From contig OV277857.1 in NCBI GenBank assembly GCA_922989275.2, positions 45,547,083 through 45,611,082 on the forward strand: DNA of 64,000 nt, written 5' to 3'. The stretch comes from Gari tellinella. Taxonomy: Eukaryota > Mollusca > Bivalvia > Cardiida > Psammobiidae. The notes beneath the pieces are model-generated. The model did no database searches and was not told the origin of the DNA. It worked only from the letters and a program-made list of their open reading frames with translations. A program made the position numbers and the translations under genes. Position 1 is the stretch's first letter, and each line of letters opens with the position of its first letter. Shown here piece after piece: positions 45,500 to 57,574 of this stretch.

Positions 45500-46258
45500 A
45501 TAATGGTATAGGGTCTGTTTTATCGATGTGGCAAACATTGAAATTGATTGCCACATCAGCAATTGTCTTAAAAACTCAAATCCCCGCATTTTAACCCCTT
45601 CACTGCTACATGTATTACTTCATTAATTGTATACAATTGTCGGCTTCTTTTATGTCTCAGATGTAAACTTTAGATATTTAGACTAAAGAAATATTGAACT
45701 AAGGGTCAATCAGTTTGGGTCCTGATTAGCGTTATACGGCGTCTGATCATTCGGGTAAAGGAAGTGCAGGGGTTAATGTTTGTTCAGGCGGAACTAAAGC
45801 TACGACAGAATATAAAATGAATCACGTGATATGATGCAATTGCAGTGCTAGAATATGCATTTGCTATATTGGAATATTTGACATTCGGATTACTTTATGG
45901 TTTATTTAAACAATCTTCAACCGCGCAAGACGGCATTATCATTTCAAACAGTTAGTACTTTGACCTTATGTCTGGCAACTAATACAATAGGAAATATGTT
46001 TTATTTTACTTTTTTTTCTTCTTTTCGCGTTAGATACCAACCATTTAATTTGTTTATTGGAAAATAATACTTTCTAATCTCCTTCAAACATGCATTTAAA
46101 CTATTTGAGTCATTATTGAAGTATATGTGAATCGTTTTTAGGAAAAGTATACACATGTACTCCAATCATTGGCACACTCTAGCGTAAAAACAAAGCAAAA
46201 ATGGCAACGTATTGCTAATGGTTAAAGTCCTTTGTCTTGCATTTGCCAGACCAGGCGC
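45500..46258. other. No gene recognised; one decayed hairpin
   Basis: A degenerate GCGTTATACGGCGTCTGATC segment is at about 45705-45765. The rest is A+T-rich with no recognisable feature. Confidence 0.4.
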
Positions 46259-46581
46259 TAATGCCCCTATTCCACACCGACTACGAATCCCACGAATTGA
46301 TAAATGCTGTGATTCGTGGGGATTCGTGGATTTCGGCATTTATTTCTTTCCAATTCGTTGCCCTCTACAAAACGGCTACAAATCGGCTACGAACGAGTTA
46401 AGACTATTTGTGGGATTCGGCTTGAATCTTACAAATACTGTCAAGAATTCAGTACGAATTACAAGAATCCACTACGACTACTGCACGAACGCTAAGAATT
46501 AATTACGAATTTGCCGAATGCATTTACGAATCAGCTACGAATGAAGTTTGATTCTTGACGGTTCGTGGGATTCTTGACGGT

Positions 46582-46912
46582 ATGTAGTGTTCCCTCCCTA
46601 CAACGGTCCTCCCAACAACGTTTCCCTCCTTACAACAACACTTGTCGTTGTTTTCAAACCAAAAACAAATATGCCCAACCTTTTACGCCTGTTACCTTGT
46701 TTGCTTAAAATTGTTGGCTGTTGTTTTTCACAGGAAAAAAACCCATAATTAGCGTGTGACAAACAGCTTGAATCCAGATCAGACGCAGCGTAATTCGTCG
46801 TCGGATTTGGATTCAAATTGTCTGCAAATGTAAGCAAATTTCCCTCCTTATAACGACTCCCTCCAACAACGCACACATTTTGTCTCCAATTGTTGAGAGG
46901 GAGCGCTGTAGT
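46582..46912. mobile_element. MITE with GCTCCCTC ends and GATCAGACGC hairpin, copy 1
   Basis: The left end TGTAGTGTTCCCTCCCTACA is roughly inverted at GAGAGGGAGCGCTGTA on the right. A hairpin lies at about 46759-46827. TA precedes it at 46580-46581. It belongs to an insertion of about 1.06 kb (46582-47642) in the left arm of the foldback element. Confidence 0.55.
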
Positions 46913-47139
46913 TCCCGTTTCAACTCGGGCATCAGTCCAACAATTGACTTTTGAGATAGAGCAGCAGTGGTACTGGATTTGGAACTGGCGAATCAACGCT
47001 AGCTGCATGCTAATAGCAAGAAGATATCCCGAAGAAGAAGGGAAAGATCCACAAGGTGTTAGGTTAGACAGTGGCTGACTCCATCTAGAACGCTAGAACA
47101 TTAGCTTAGTGTGGAAGATGAGAATACCTTTACCAACTT

Positions 47140-47495
47140 CAGTGTTCACTATCTTCAACGGCCTTCCAACAACGACCCCTCCGTACTACGACCCTTGCGA
47201 CAGTTCCCCAAACATGACAATTACGTTTAACATTTTTGCTGCTGCAATATCGACTGCTTAAAATTAACGTCTGCTGGTTTTCTCAAATTTACATATTAGA
47301 CATTTTGATAGAAAAAAATGACGAGTGACAAACAGCTTGATCCAGAGCAGACGCCGTGTTACTCGGCGTCTGATCTTAATTCAAGCTGTTTGCAAATGTT
47401 AACCAAGTCTTAAGTTTCCCTCCCTATAACGACTCCCTCCGAACATAGTGTGTGTGTCCCATTTGGTGTCGTTGTATAGAGAGGGAGCGCTGTAT
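47140..47495. mobile_element. MITE with GCTCCCTC ends and GATCAGACGC hairpin, copy 2
   Basis: It begins near CAGTGTTCACTATCTTCAAC and ends GAGAGGGAGCGCTGTA. The hairpin TGACAAACAGCTTGATCCAG...ATTCAAGCTGTTTGC is at 47326-47396. Same family as 46582-46912. Confidence 0.55.
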
Positions 47496-47644
47496 GTAAG
47501 AATGCCAGGATTATAGGTCAGTCATCCCTGCAGAGGAAAGACACTCACGTGAGACCAAATATATATACCGGAGTGAAGCTGGCATTAACTCTCAGACTCC
47601 TGGCTACAGAAGAAAGGTATCAAACTAGTACTCACGAATGAGTT

Positions 47645-49640
47645 ATAGTAGAGGGCATTTAGCGTCAAAAACACAAATAAAGGAACTAATTTGTACAGAA
47701 ATGATTTTTGTGCCCTCATATGCTACGACATGAGCCGAATAACAGAAAAAAAGTCCCAAGAAATCACACGATGCGAAATATGATTTTTGGGGTAAAATGG
47801 CTGAAATAATATGTAAAAGCACGATTTTTTGGGATTTCCAAACTGCGATCGTAGAAATCAATATAAAAGCTCGAAATTTACAGGCTAGACAAATATTCAT
47901 GTAAACTATGGAATGGTACTTGTTAAAATATGTAAAAATTTCAAAAAACTAATTTTTGGGGTGAAATTGTCAAAATATTAAATCAAAATCACAAATTTTG
48001 AAGAATTCAAACAGACCGTGACATCTAAAATCAAATAAAGGAAATGGTGCACAGAGTTGATTTATATGTTATAATTTGCTTCAATATGTTCCAAATAACA
48101 GACAAAAAGTCTAGGAAAATCTAATAATGAAAACTATGATTTTTTAGTAAAATGGTTGAAATAATAACTGAAATCGCTAATTTTGGGGATTTCCCTGCTG
48201 TGATCAAGGATATCGATATAAAAGCTCCAAATCTACAGGCTAGACAAATGTTCATGTCAGCTGTGGAATAGTACTTGTTAAGATAAATAAAATTTTCAAA
48301 AAACTGATTTTTGGGGTGAAATTGTCAAAATATTAAACCAAAATCACAAATTTTGAGAATTTCAAACAGACCCTGACATCAAAAAGGAAATAATTATAAA
48401 GGAAATGGTGCACAGAGTTGATTTATATGTTATTATTTGCTTAAATATGTTCCAAATGATAGACAAAAAGTATAGGAAAATCAAACAATGCAAACTTTGT
48501 TTTTTGGGTAAAATGGTTGAAATAATAACTTAAATCGCTAATTTTGGGGATTTGCCTGCTGTGATCGAGAATATCGATATAAAAGCTCGAAATCTACAGG
48601 CTAGAGAAATGTTCATGTCAGTTTTGGAATGGTTCTTGTTAAGATAAATAAAATTTTCAAAAAACTGAATTTTGGGGTGAAATTGTCAAAATATTAAACC
48701 AAAATCACAAATGTTGAGGATTTCAAACAGACCTTATGACATCAAAAAGGAAATAAAGGAAATGGTGCACAGAGTTGATTTATGTGTTATTATTTGCTTA
48801 AATATGTACCAAATAACAGACAAAAAGTCTAGGAAAATCAAACTATGCAAAATATGATTTTGGGTAAAATAGTTGAAATAATAACTTAAATCGCTAATTT
48901 TTGGGATTTCCCTTCTGTGATCGAGGATATCAATATAAAAGGTCCAAATCTACAGTATGCTCACATATTCATGTCTACCATGGAATGGCTCTAGGTAGGA
49001 TGAACACAACTTAAAACAAAAGATTATTTGGGTAAAATGGTAAAATTATTAAACCAAAATTTCATATTTTTGGGATTGTTGACAGATTTTGACATTGAAA
49101 TCAAAATAAAGGAAAATATGCACAGAATTGATTTATCAGTAATTACGTTTCAATGTGTACCAAATAACAGACAAATAATGTAGGAAAATCAAAGAATCCG
49201 AAATATGATTTGGATAAAATGGTTGAAATAATAACTGAAAAAGCTATTTTTTGGAATTTCCCTTCTGTGACAATGGCTATCAATATAAAAACTCCAAATA
49301 TCCAGGCTAGACAAAAATTCATGTCTACTTCAGAATGGTCCTTGTTAGGATAAATGAAGGTGTCAAAAAACTGTTTTTCGGGGTAAAATTGTCAAAATAT
49401 TAAACCAAAATCATCAATTCTTGTTTGTAAAATAATCTAGGAAAATCCAACAAAGCCAAATATAAATTTTGGGGTAAACTGATTAAAACAATTATTGTAA
49501 ATGCGAGTTTTTGGAAATTCCACACTATGGAGTTAGACGAGAATATAGAAGCTACAAATTTACAGGTAAGGTACATATTACTGTGTACTGTAGCCTTGTA
49601 CTTATTAGGATGAACTAAGGTTTTTCACTTCACTATACTG
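47645..49640. repeat. Left-arm tandem repeat, ~358-bp units
   Basis: CCAAATAACAGACAAAAAGTC-like blocks at about 47733, 48091, 48450, 48809 and 49159 give spacings of 358, 359, 359 and 350. Each unit seems to be two diverged halves of about 180 bp: both halves carry TTTTGGGGTRAAATKG followed by ...AAATATTA or ...AAATAATA and a TTTTGGGGATTTC-like block. A-rich on the plus strand, non-coding. Confidence 0.75.
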
Positions 49641-50789
49641 TGACCTTAGACATCAAACTATACGTTCAAGGTCTATAACTTACACACATACAACATTTTA
49701 ATGTAGCTTAGTTCAAGTGAAGATAAATCAAAGAGTTTAATTGGTTAAAAGTTTTAAGTAAAAATGGTAAACTTAAATAGGGCACATTTTTAATGTATAT
49801 ATTATGACAATTAATATGATTAGAAAAGCTCCAAATCCATTTGAAAGTACATTGAGTACATTGTTACAGCAATATAACATGAATATAAAACTTAAAAATA
49901 TAGTTAAGACAAATATATGAATGGAGACTTTTATCAGTAAGGATAGCTACTATTTTGAATTTGTTTTGAAATTCATTACTAAGGTCAAACAACTAGGTCT
50001 GATATGTCACAGGGTGGCCGAGTCCATTTATAAGGGAGATCAGCATTTCAGATGTCCTCGTGTCAAGTTTTAAAGGAAAAGGTTCGGTTATAGGTACAAA
50101 CAATATGCGAATTAGTTATTGGAAACATAACGTAGGCTTGATCGACACAGTCCTTTCAAATGAGATCTGCAACTAGTTTATCCAAAATTACACATAACAA
50201 GCTCAAAAATATATTATAGTGATTTGGAAAAATACACCCCCTCCACCAATAAAAGAAATCAAAACATAAACGAACAATTTTCTGCATTGTTGGATTTTCT
50301 GCACGATACTGGTTGGTTCTGGTGTTGGTTGGAAACAAATAGACATGAGCTATCCTGTACTTTGAGCTGTAATAATGGAATCTGACAACTGTGTGAAATA
50401 TCAGCAAATCATAGTATACGCACATTGGGCATACATCGTAATTAATGTAATTAATTTATCTAACAGTGCTTACTATATATACATGTATATGAAATAACTT
50501 ATAGTATATATATCACCAGGTCAATAACAGTCAATATTCTTTTTGTGGTGCTTATTGCCTACTATCAGTGCACACTCTGATTTGACAAGTGGCATTTTAA
50601 ATGCTGCTTCTAAGCTAGTACATTGGTTTGATTATCAAAATGCTGTCTTTTAACCCTTATTGTGTGTGAAACGAATATAGGTTGTTACTTAACCCTAATT
50701 GTATGCGGAACGAGAATATATATCATTGGCAAATAGTGAGGACCCAAATCAGAGTGATTATAGCCTACAGTACAAAGTATATTGTGTCT
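49641..50789. other. Single-copy centre of the foldback-like element; no gene recognised
   Basis: No transposase motif or long frame was found. An 89-codon minus frame (50156-50425) has no recognisable motif. Confidence 0.4.
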
Positions 50790-53588
50790 TACCTGTAAAT
50801 TTGAAGCTTTTACATTTATATCTAAAGCCATGTTGTGGAAATTTCAAAAAATCGCATTGAAACTAATTTTTTAACCAGTTTACTCCGAAATGTCATATAT
50901 GTATTTGGCTTTGTTGGATTTCCCTTTATTTTGCTGTTATTTAATTCATGTTGAAACATACTCAAACACATAAATCAACTCTCAACGCTTTTCTCTTTAT
51001 TTGCTTAAGGCTTTATTTGGAATATTTAAAAGGCGATCTCTGCTAAAATCTCGAAAATTGGTGTTTTTTGTTTAATTATTATAACAACTTAACTGCATAA
51101 ATCAGTTTTTTGACAGTTTTATTCATCTTTATAAGTACCATTCCACAGTGCAATTGAGTATTCGTTTAACCTGTAGATTTGGAGCTTTTGTTTTAATAGC
51201 CACCACCACAGTAGTAAAATCCTAAATAAAGCCCATTTACATTTTATTTTTCAACGATTTTACCCAAAAAACATATTTGGTATTGTTTGATTTTCCCAGA
51301 TTATTTTTCTATTATTTGTACATATTAAAGCATATGATAACGCATAAATCAATTTTGATTTTGATGGCAGGGATTGTCTACAAAAAAAACCAAAATTGGA
51401 GATTTTGGTTTAATATTTTGACAATTTAAACCCAAAAATCAGTTTTTTGAAAGTTTTATTTATCCTTACTAGTACCATTACACAGTTAAAATGATTTTTT
51501 GTCTAACCTGCTTATTTGGTCCATTTATATTGATATCCACGTTCACAGTAGGGAAATTCCAAAAATTTGCTTTTTCATTTATTATATCAACATTTTTATC
51601 CCAAAATTCATAATTTAAAATTTTATTTATCCTTAATAATACTTTTCACAATAGAGATGTATAAGTATCTAGCCTGTAAATTTGGAGCTTTTATATTGAT
51701 AACCAACGACACAGTACTGAAATCCCTAAAATTAGCGTTTTCATTTACTATTTCAACAATTTTGCCTCAAACAAACATATTTCGTATAGATTGATTTTCC
51801 TAGATTTTGCTTCTATTATTTGGTACATGCTCTACCATATAAACAATTTCTGTGCATATTTTCGTGTTTGACATCAGGTAATCTCTACTAAAATCTCCAA
51901 AAGTTTGGTTTTTGTTTAATATTTTCATGATTTTTACCCAAAAAGAACCATTTTTTGAAAGTTTTATGTATCCCAATTAGTACTATTTGACAGTGCATGT
52001 AACTTGCAGTCTAATTTGTAGATTTTGAGCCTTTATGTTAACACCCAGGATCACAGTCTGGAATTTCCAAATATTATCATTTTTGTTTATCAATTCAATC
52101 ATTTTACCCCAAAAAATCGGATTTCGCATTGTTTGATTTTCCTTGATTTTTTTTCTGTTATTCGGTACATATTGGAGCATATGAAAACACAAAATCATTT
52201 CTGTGCATTTTTTTCCCCAAAATTTTTAAATGCCCTCTACTACAAGATCTTAACGTGTGTTCATTTAACTAAATTCATTTTCACTGACAAAATAAACTTT
52301 TATTCAAGCATGCAGGTATTCTTACAAGTAATTTATAACATTTAAATGGAATATGTATCTTGCATGAAGATTTAGAGCTAAATGATTCATATTCAAAGCC
52401 ACTGGAAAAAAAACTCCTAAAATCCTGATTTTAGTAATTTTCTAAGGTTTTACCCAAAAATATATTTGTTTTTAAATAATATTTCATTTTTTATCTGGTA
52501 ATGATCTTTTTTATCTTTATTTAATAGAACATTTTGTGTAACGTATTGAGTTGGAGCATTTATATTCATATTAAAGCCATAATATATAAATTTCAAAAAT
52601 TCATGGGTTTATTTGTTGTTTTTTTATGCCCCCAGCATCGACAGATGCGGGGCATATAGTAATCGTCCTGTCCGTCCGTCCGTCCGTCCGTGTGTGCATC
52701 CGTAACAAGGTTAAGTAGATTTTACCGTTTCGTCTAGCATTAACACCGCTTACCCAAATGCTTGGATACTTATACAGTTGTTGCCTTGGACCATTCCCTA
52801 TCTACCAATATCACCAAACTTTGATTTTGACCTTGACCTTGACCTCATTTGGACTTAGAAAATTTTAAATAGGCTATTTCTTGGTTAACTAGATTTTACC
52901 TTTTCGTCTAGCATCAACACAACTGACTACAATGCTTTGATACTTATACAGTTGTTGCCTTGGACCATTACCAACTCACCAATAATACCCAAGCTCAGTT
53001 TGACCCTGACCTTGACCTAATTTGGACTTAGAAAAGATTCAGAATATATTATCAAGGATGCCACTGGGGGCATAAGCGTTTATTGAACGCGCAGTCTTGT
53101 TTAAATACATTTTTACCATAAAAACACATTCTTTTAAAACAAATATTTATCTTTACCTAATAACGTACTCGATTTAGAAGGTGTGTGCAACCATTATTTC
53201 AAACTTGAACATTTTTTTTCATAGTTAAGGACACAGTATCGAAATTCCAAAAATGTGTGTTTTTTAACTTATTTTTTACGATTTTACCCCAAAAAATCCA
53301 GTTATTTTAATTTTTCTTAAACTGGTGTGGTACTAGCCTGGAGTGTATTAGAATATGTGCCTAATCTGAAAAGTTGGAGCTTTTTTGTTCAAAACCATGG
53401 TCATAGTGGCGAAATTCCAAAAATTCGCATTTTCGTTTATTGTTTTAGTCATTTTACCCCAAAAATCATATTTCGCATCGTGTGATTTCTTGGGACTTTT
53501 TTCTGTTATTCGGTTCATGTCATAGCATATGAAGGCACAAAAATCATTTCTGTACAAATTAGTTCCCCAAAATCTGTAAATGCCCTCT
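50790..53588. repeat. Right-arm tandem repeat, inverted relative to the left arm
   Basis: Blocks like TTTGATTTTCCTAGATTTT, CTGTTATTCGGTACATATT and GTAGGGAAATTCC are reverse complements of left-arm blocks. Units are more diverged than on the left. The arm is interrupted by the element at 52628-53091. Confidence 0.7.
52628..53091. mobile_element. Element with ATGCCCCCAG ends, GTCCGTCCG head and ~176-bp tandem units
   Basis: It begins ATGCCCCCAGCATCG and ends CCACTGGGGGCAT. CCGTCCGTCCGTCCGTCCG follows the left end. Two tandem units carry TAGATTTTACCGTTTCGTCT and ATACTTATACAGTTGTTGCC at about 52711 and 52887. The design is like 838-1797. Non-coding. Confidence 0.7.
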
Positions 53589-54121
53589 ACTATTAAGAAT
53601 ACCACGAACGCCAAAAAAGCCGTTTACGAATCCTACGAATCAGCTACGAATCCCACGAATGCACTACGAATTTGTTACGAATTAACTACCCATTGTTCCA
53701 TTCGTGGAGATCTTGGCCAAAACTTTGAACAGCTCAAAACTTATGCCACGAATCCCCGACCGCTCACGAATTGCAAGAATCGACTACGAATCAGGTAAGA
53801 ACTCCACGAATCTGTTAAGAATCAACTACGAATCCTAGCATTTTCCAATTCGTAGCGACTCGTGGGATTCGTAGTCGGTGTGGAATAGGGGCATTACTGT
53901 ACATACCACTAATACAATACTGTCATGATATTAGTGTATTGTGTATTAACAATTCGTCTAGAAATTTGACCCTCCATACACGTACACTAATATGTCAACC
54001 GACAGTTGCAAAATAGCTAGCAAAATGATTTTCAACATCTGTCAGGCCAGGTAATATTCGGCTTTATTTTTCTTGCATTTTTCATGATACTGCTCATGGT
54101 AATTAACCTTGCGTATATGTA

Positions 54122-54328
54122 CAGTGGATAAAACACTATTCTTTTCCGTTGAAACGCCAACGAAACCCAAACGCATGGCATAAATGAAGAAAATTACAAT
54201 TTTTAAACAATTCTGAAAACTGATTTTACCCTGGACGGCAAGCAGTCTGATCTGGCTCCAAACTGTTTGCATTGGAAATAAAAGATTAAGCGTAAATGCG
54301 TTTATTGGGAAAAACGTTTTATCCACTG
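54122..54328. mobile_element. TA-flanked MITE of the CAGTGGAGAAAA family
   Basis: It begins CAGTGGATAAAACACTATTC and ends GAAAAACGTTTTATCCACTG, with TA at 54120-54121 and 54329-54330. It retains only the right half of the internal hairpin (CTGATCTGGCTCCAAACTG). Confidence 0.75.
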
Positions 54329-54665
54329 TAGCCACTGCTCGACAGAAATTAATCTTCAACAGGACTTTCGATCAACAATTAGAATATATGACATCAGCAT
54401 GTCACACAGTTGAGATTTTGATGAGACACCGGTATAATCGACGTCTAATCTGAATCCAGATTTTGCAACAGTAAGCGCAACGTCGTCCATCAAATGGTAA
54501 TGGTTAAACGTATATGCTTATTTTCTGCACTGCTATTCTCGGATAAACTGTAGGATACGAGGCTTTTCAATTACAAATGGTGCTAGACAGATCTATTACC
54601 GAACTGGTATACTATCGATTGTACCCTGTCAGATTCCAACATTATCTGCATTAATGGATAGCTGG

Positions 54666-54916
54666 AGAGTGGAGAAAACGTTATTCTTTTCCAATAAACG
54701 CGTTTACGCTAAATCTATTATTCCTTTGCAAAGAGTTTGGAGCCAGCCAGATCAGACGTCGGGTAACCCGGCGTCTGATCAGGATCCAAACTGTTTACCG
54801 TTCAGGTAAAAATCAATATTCAGAATTGTCAAAAAGGTGTCATTTTCTTCCTTTTCGTGCAATGCGTTTGAGTTTCGTTTGCGTTTAAACGGGAAAGAAT
54901 AACGTTTTCTCCATTG
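54666..54916. mobile_element. MITE of the CAGTGGAGAAAA family with intact hairpin
   Basis: It begins GAGAGTGGAGAAAACGTTAT and ends AACGTTTTCTCCATTG. The hairpin at about 54728-54798 has GACGTCGGGTAACCCGGCGTC at its tip. Confidence 0.65.
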
Positions 54917-55061
54917 TATGAGTATAAATGTTCTTACGTAAATACTAGTATTCCTGAATTGATGAGGTCTAAAGTGGCCCTTTACTAACGTAAAACGATC
55001 GGACAAAAATATAAATCTTATACCTAAATAAATGATTAACTCTTTCATTGTCGAACTCGCC

Positions 55062-56421
55062 TAAACACACCCTGTCGACTTATTAGGCTGCTCTTTTAGA
55101 GCTACTACGATTTAGATGAGAGGCCATTTCCGGGCGTTGATAGAGGCCACAAAAAACATGGCATAAAGGTGAGTCAAGTTTCGATTTTGCTTCAAAACAG
55201 TATTTTTTCTGCTTTTTTCTAGATCGGGGAATGTAGTTCCACGTAAAAATGTCCACTTGATGAATAAGTTATCATCGTATGCTCCATTATTGCGATGTGG
55301 TGCCCCAATTTCATTCGGCGCAAACGTTACACGATCATTTTCAAACCGAAAGTGGTCAAAACACCAACATTTAGGTACATAAAAGTGCAATGCACGAATT
55401 TATCATATATCTAACGCAGATTTAAGATGCACACGAACACTATTGACTGTTTGGTATACTTTATGTGAATCGGAACACGCAACATTGAATATTATGGGCT
55501 AATTTTCTAAAAGAGGTGCCTTCGAGGCTATGAGGGGCCTGATAGGAGCCGAGCAACCTACTAAGAGGAGGGTTTCTGTTGAACAGATTTAGGACTGATA
55601 TTGTCAAAACTTGCTATATTTCATCGAACTCATGACCTGTCATGGTTTCAAGTGAGGTTCCAAGGAATAATACGGCTTTATATAATCTTATATTAAACTT
55701 TAAATGCAATGAAACGGATATAAAGAGGTATGATTGTTAGAAAATTTAAACATGAACTATTTTCTAATTAGCAAATAGATGGAAAGTATACTTTAAATAT
55801 GTACTTATTTGTACACAAGTGGGATTCAACAACTTCTCGAATACATAAATGACTAACAATCCATGAAAAATGACATAGACGCAGTAGACCACTTTCATTT
55901 TCCTTTCGTTTCAGATGGGTGTGTTTCGTGGTATTAGAAAAAAATGCCTGTTCCTGGCGAAGAAGAAACATAGACAGGGTCTACAATCTCGTGAGGTCAT
56001 TGGGGCTGAAGGGGAGCTGAAAGTGCTCGATTCAAGTAAGTATTTTGCCGATTTCTTTGTTAATACTGGGCCGATCTTGACCAAATATAGATGGTACCAC
56101 CCGCCTTACTGAGATATATCTCCGAAAAATACTCTCATGCGGCGAAATCCTTTATTTCAAACACAATTTTGTACCAACCTCCGCGGATTACCGGCGTTGA
56201 GATGGGGCGTTGGGGAGAAAAACCTGCGAGTTGTATTGAAATGCACTTTAGGGGCACTTTTTCACCAATAAGATAACACTTTCTAAATGAAAAAATGTAT
56301 ACTTTACTGTTGCAAGCGTATTTTGACTGAAAATGGTGTTTTCGTTTGTGCAATCGAACATTTATGAATTGCGGTCGTTGGGGAGAAGGGGTCGTTGGGG
56401 AGGAAAACACAACAACACTGG
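55062..56421. repeat. Left arm of a large inverted duplication
   Basis: 55062-55780 matches the reverse complement of about 60245-60960, and 55971-56421 matches that of 58831-59277. 55781-55970 has no partner. Exon-like pieces here are ATG at 55116 to donor at 55168 (with an in-frame TAA two codons before the donor) and an acceptor at 55914 to donor GTAAGT at 56037. Confidence 0.85.
55915..56036 (+). pseudogene. Exon-like segment in the left arm
   Basis: It follows TTTCGTTTCAG and ends at CAA|GTAAGT. The ATG frame reads MGVFRGIRKKCLFLAKKK and continues through SREVIGAEGELKVLDSS. The half from GGTCTACAATC is conserved in the other arm (59218-59277), where a different acceptor-like TATCAG precedes it. 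The frame does not join with the neighbouring 55116-55168 piece. No domain was recognised. Confidence 0.3.
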
Positions 56422-57315
56422 AGTACTTGTTAGAGAAACGGCGTATTTAGTGTCGCACAGTATCTGCGTCTCGTCTCCTGCCTAAAATCATGAGGACAAA
56501 ATACAAAAACAAAAAAAGCTCGTGATCCAGAGTGTTTCACAGGATCCCCAACCCAAACACAAAAGGTCTGCTGCACCCAAAATGATTAAATTTTATGTTT
56601 TTAAAGTGCATGAATCAAATTTACATTAACAACGTTTTTGTCTTTGTTTTGTTACCTTAACAAATCAGAAAACCTAGATCTACCCCCTTCCCCCATGTTA
56701 CCCCCAACACCCTACATCCTTACCTGAAGACAACAATCGCAATCCAGAAATGTCCTGCAAATATCTGTCTCCCACTCATACTCACACTTTCATAGAAATG
56801 ATTTTTAAATCAACGCCAGAATTTGATACCGATATTGATATTAATTCAACTAGAACTAGCTATCTAGATGTAGTTGTAGCCTAATTTGCAAAACAGCATG
56901 CCAGGTAGAACCCATATGAGTGAGTTCTTTCCTATGTTCAGGCGATTTGGCTTTAATCGGTTTGAGGATACAAGACCACTCAGTATTTGGACAGATCTAG
57001 TTAATGTTTTACATTCAGTGACTGATTTTTGGCTAGGTGCACTTTCCCGTAAATTATATGAATCGGATAAGATGTGTGACGTCATTTGTGGAATAGGACT
57101 GAATCCCATGCGACTGTCGAAAAGCCCACATTGAGACGAAATATTTCGATCTAGATTTCGAGCTACTTCAATCGGTAAAATAAGTGATCCTAATTTGAAA
57201 AAAGAGATAAAAGATGACATAAATTAATAAATATTTCAGATTTAATCATTAAACTCATAGCACCAAACTATAACCTATATATCTAAATCATAGACTTTTT
57301 CTTTGCGCTTCTCAC
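56422..57315. other. Spacer of the inverted duplication; no gene recognised
   Basis: Overlapping open frames exist on both strands (56864-57220), so neither is convincing. Confidence 0.35.
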
Positions 57316-57574
57316 CTTTGAAGGTGTGCATCTATAAGGGCTCCCATGAATGTAAGGGGAGCGTGATCCCACCCTTTTCGTTGAGGTTGAGCCTACACGT
57401 ACACGGCGTTTTGTAACCGCTGGGGACTTGATGGTCTGACAAGTAACCAACACGCCATGACCTTCTCTTGATGGAATTGGACATGGGGCTTTATATCGAT
57501 TACAGCGTAAGCGTTTCCTGTTGTGTTTGCCTAATGCAAGGTTTGATCTTTTTCGTTTAACCTTCATTTCATTC
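57316..57574 (-). CDS. Possible exon encoding a Lys/Arg-rich segment
   Basis: On the minus strand an acceptor (TTTTCAG|GAATG) and donor (AAAG|GTGAGAAG) enclose 259 bp, open in one frame: MKVKRKRSNLALGKHNRKR, then CPIPSREGHGVLVTC and TKRRVRVGSTSTKRV. Its entry phase matches the exit phase of the exon-like piece 60857-60909 (MRGHFRALIEATKNMAE). A gene running leftwards from 60909 is therefore possible. Composition suggests a nuclear or nucleic-acid-binding tail, but no domain is recognised. Confidence 0.35.

Larger units (their letters stand above)
46261..53894. mobile_element. 7.6-kb foldback-like element with tandem-repeat arms
   Basis: The first 35 bases (46261-46295, beginning ATGCCCCTATTCCACACCGA) are exactly inverted at 53860-53894. 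TA lies on both sides (46259-46260, 53895-53896). Next to each end is about 300 bp dense in CTACGAATC/ACGAAT motifs (46261-46580; 53590-53894). Inside these, an ~358-bp tandem repeat runs one way on the left (47645 to about 49640) and the other way on the right (about 50790-53588), starting from matching AGTAGAGGGCATTT ends. The central 49640-50790 is single copy. Later insertions are at 46582-47642 and 52628-53091. No transposase is seen. The architecture resembles FB/Galileo-type elements, but that affiliation is unproven. Confidence 0.75.

Noticed and set aside
46212..46502. 96-codon frame at the left end of the foldback-like element
   Set aside because: Its Arg/Ile/Tyr-rich sequence is a translation of CTACGAATC-type repeats, not a protein domain.
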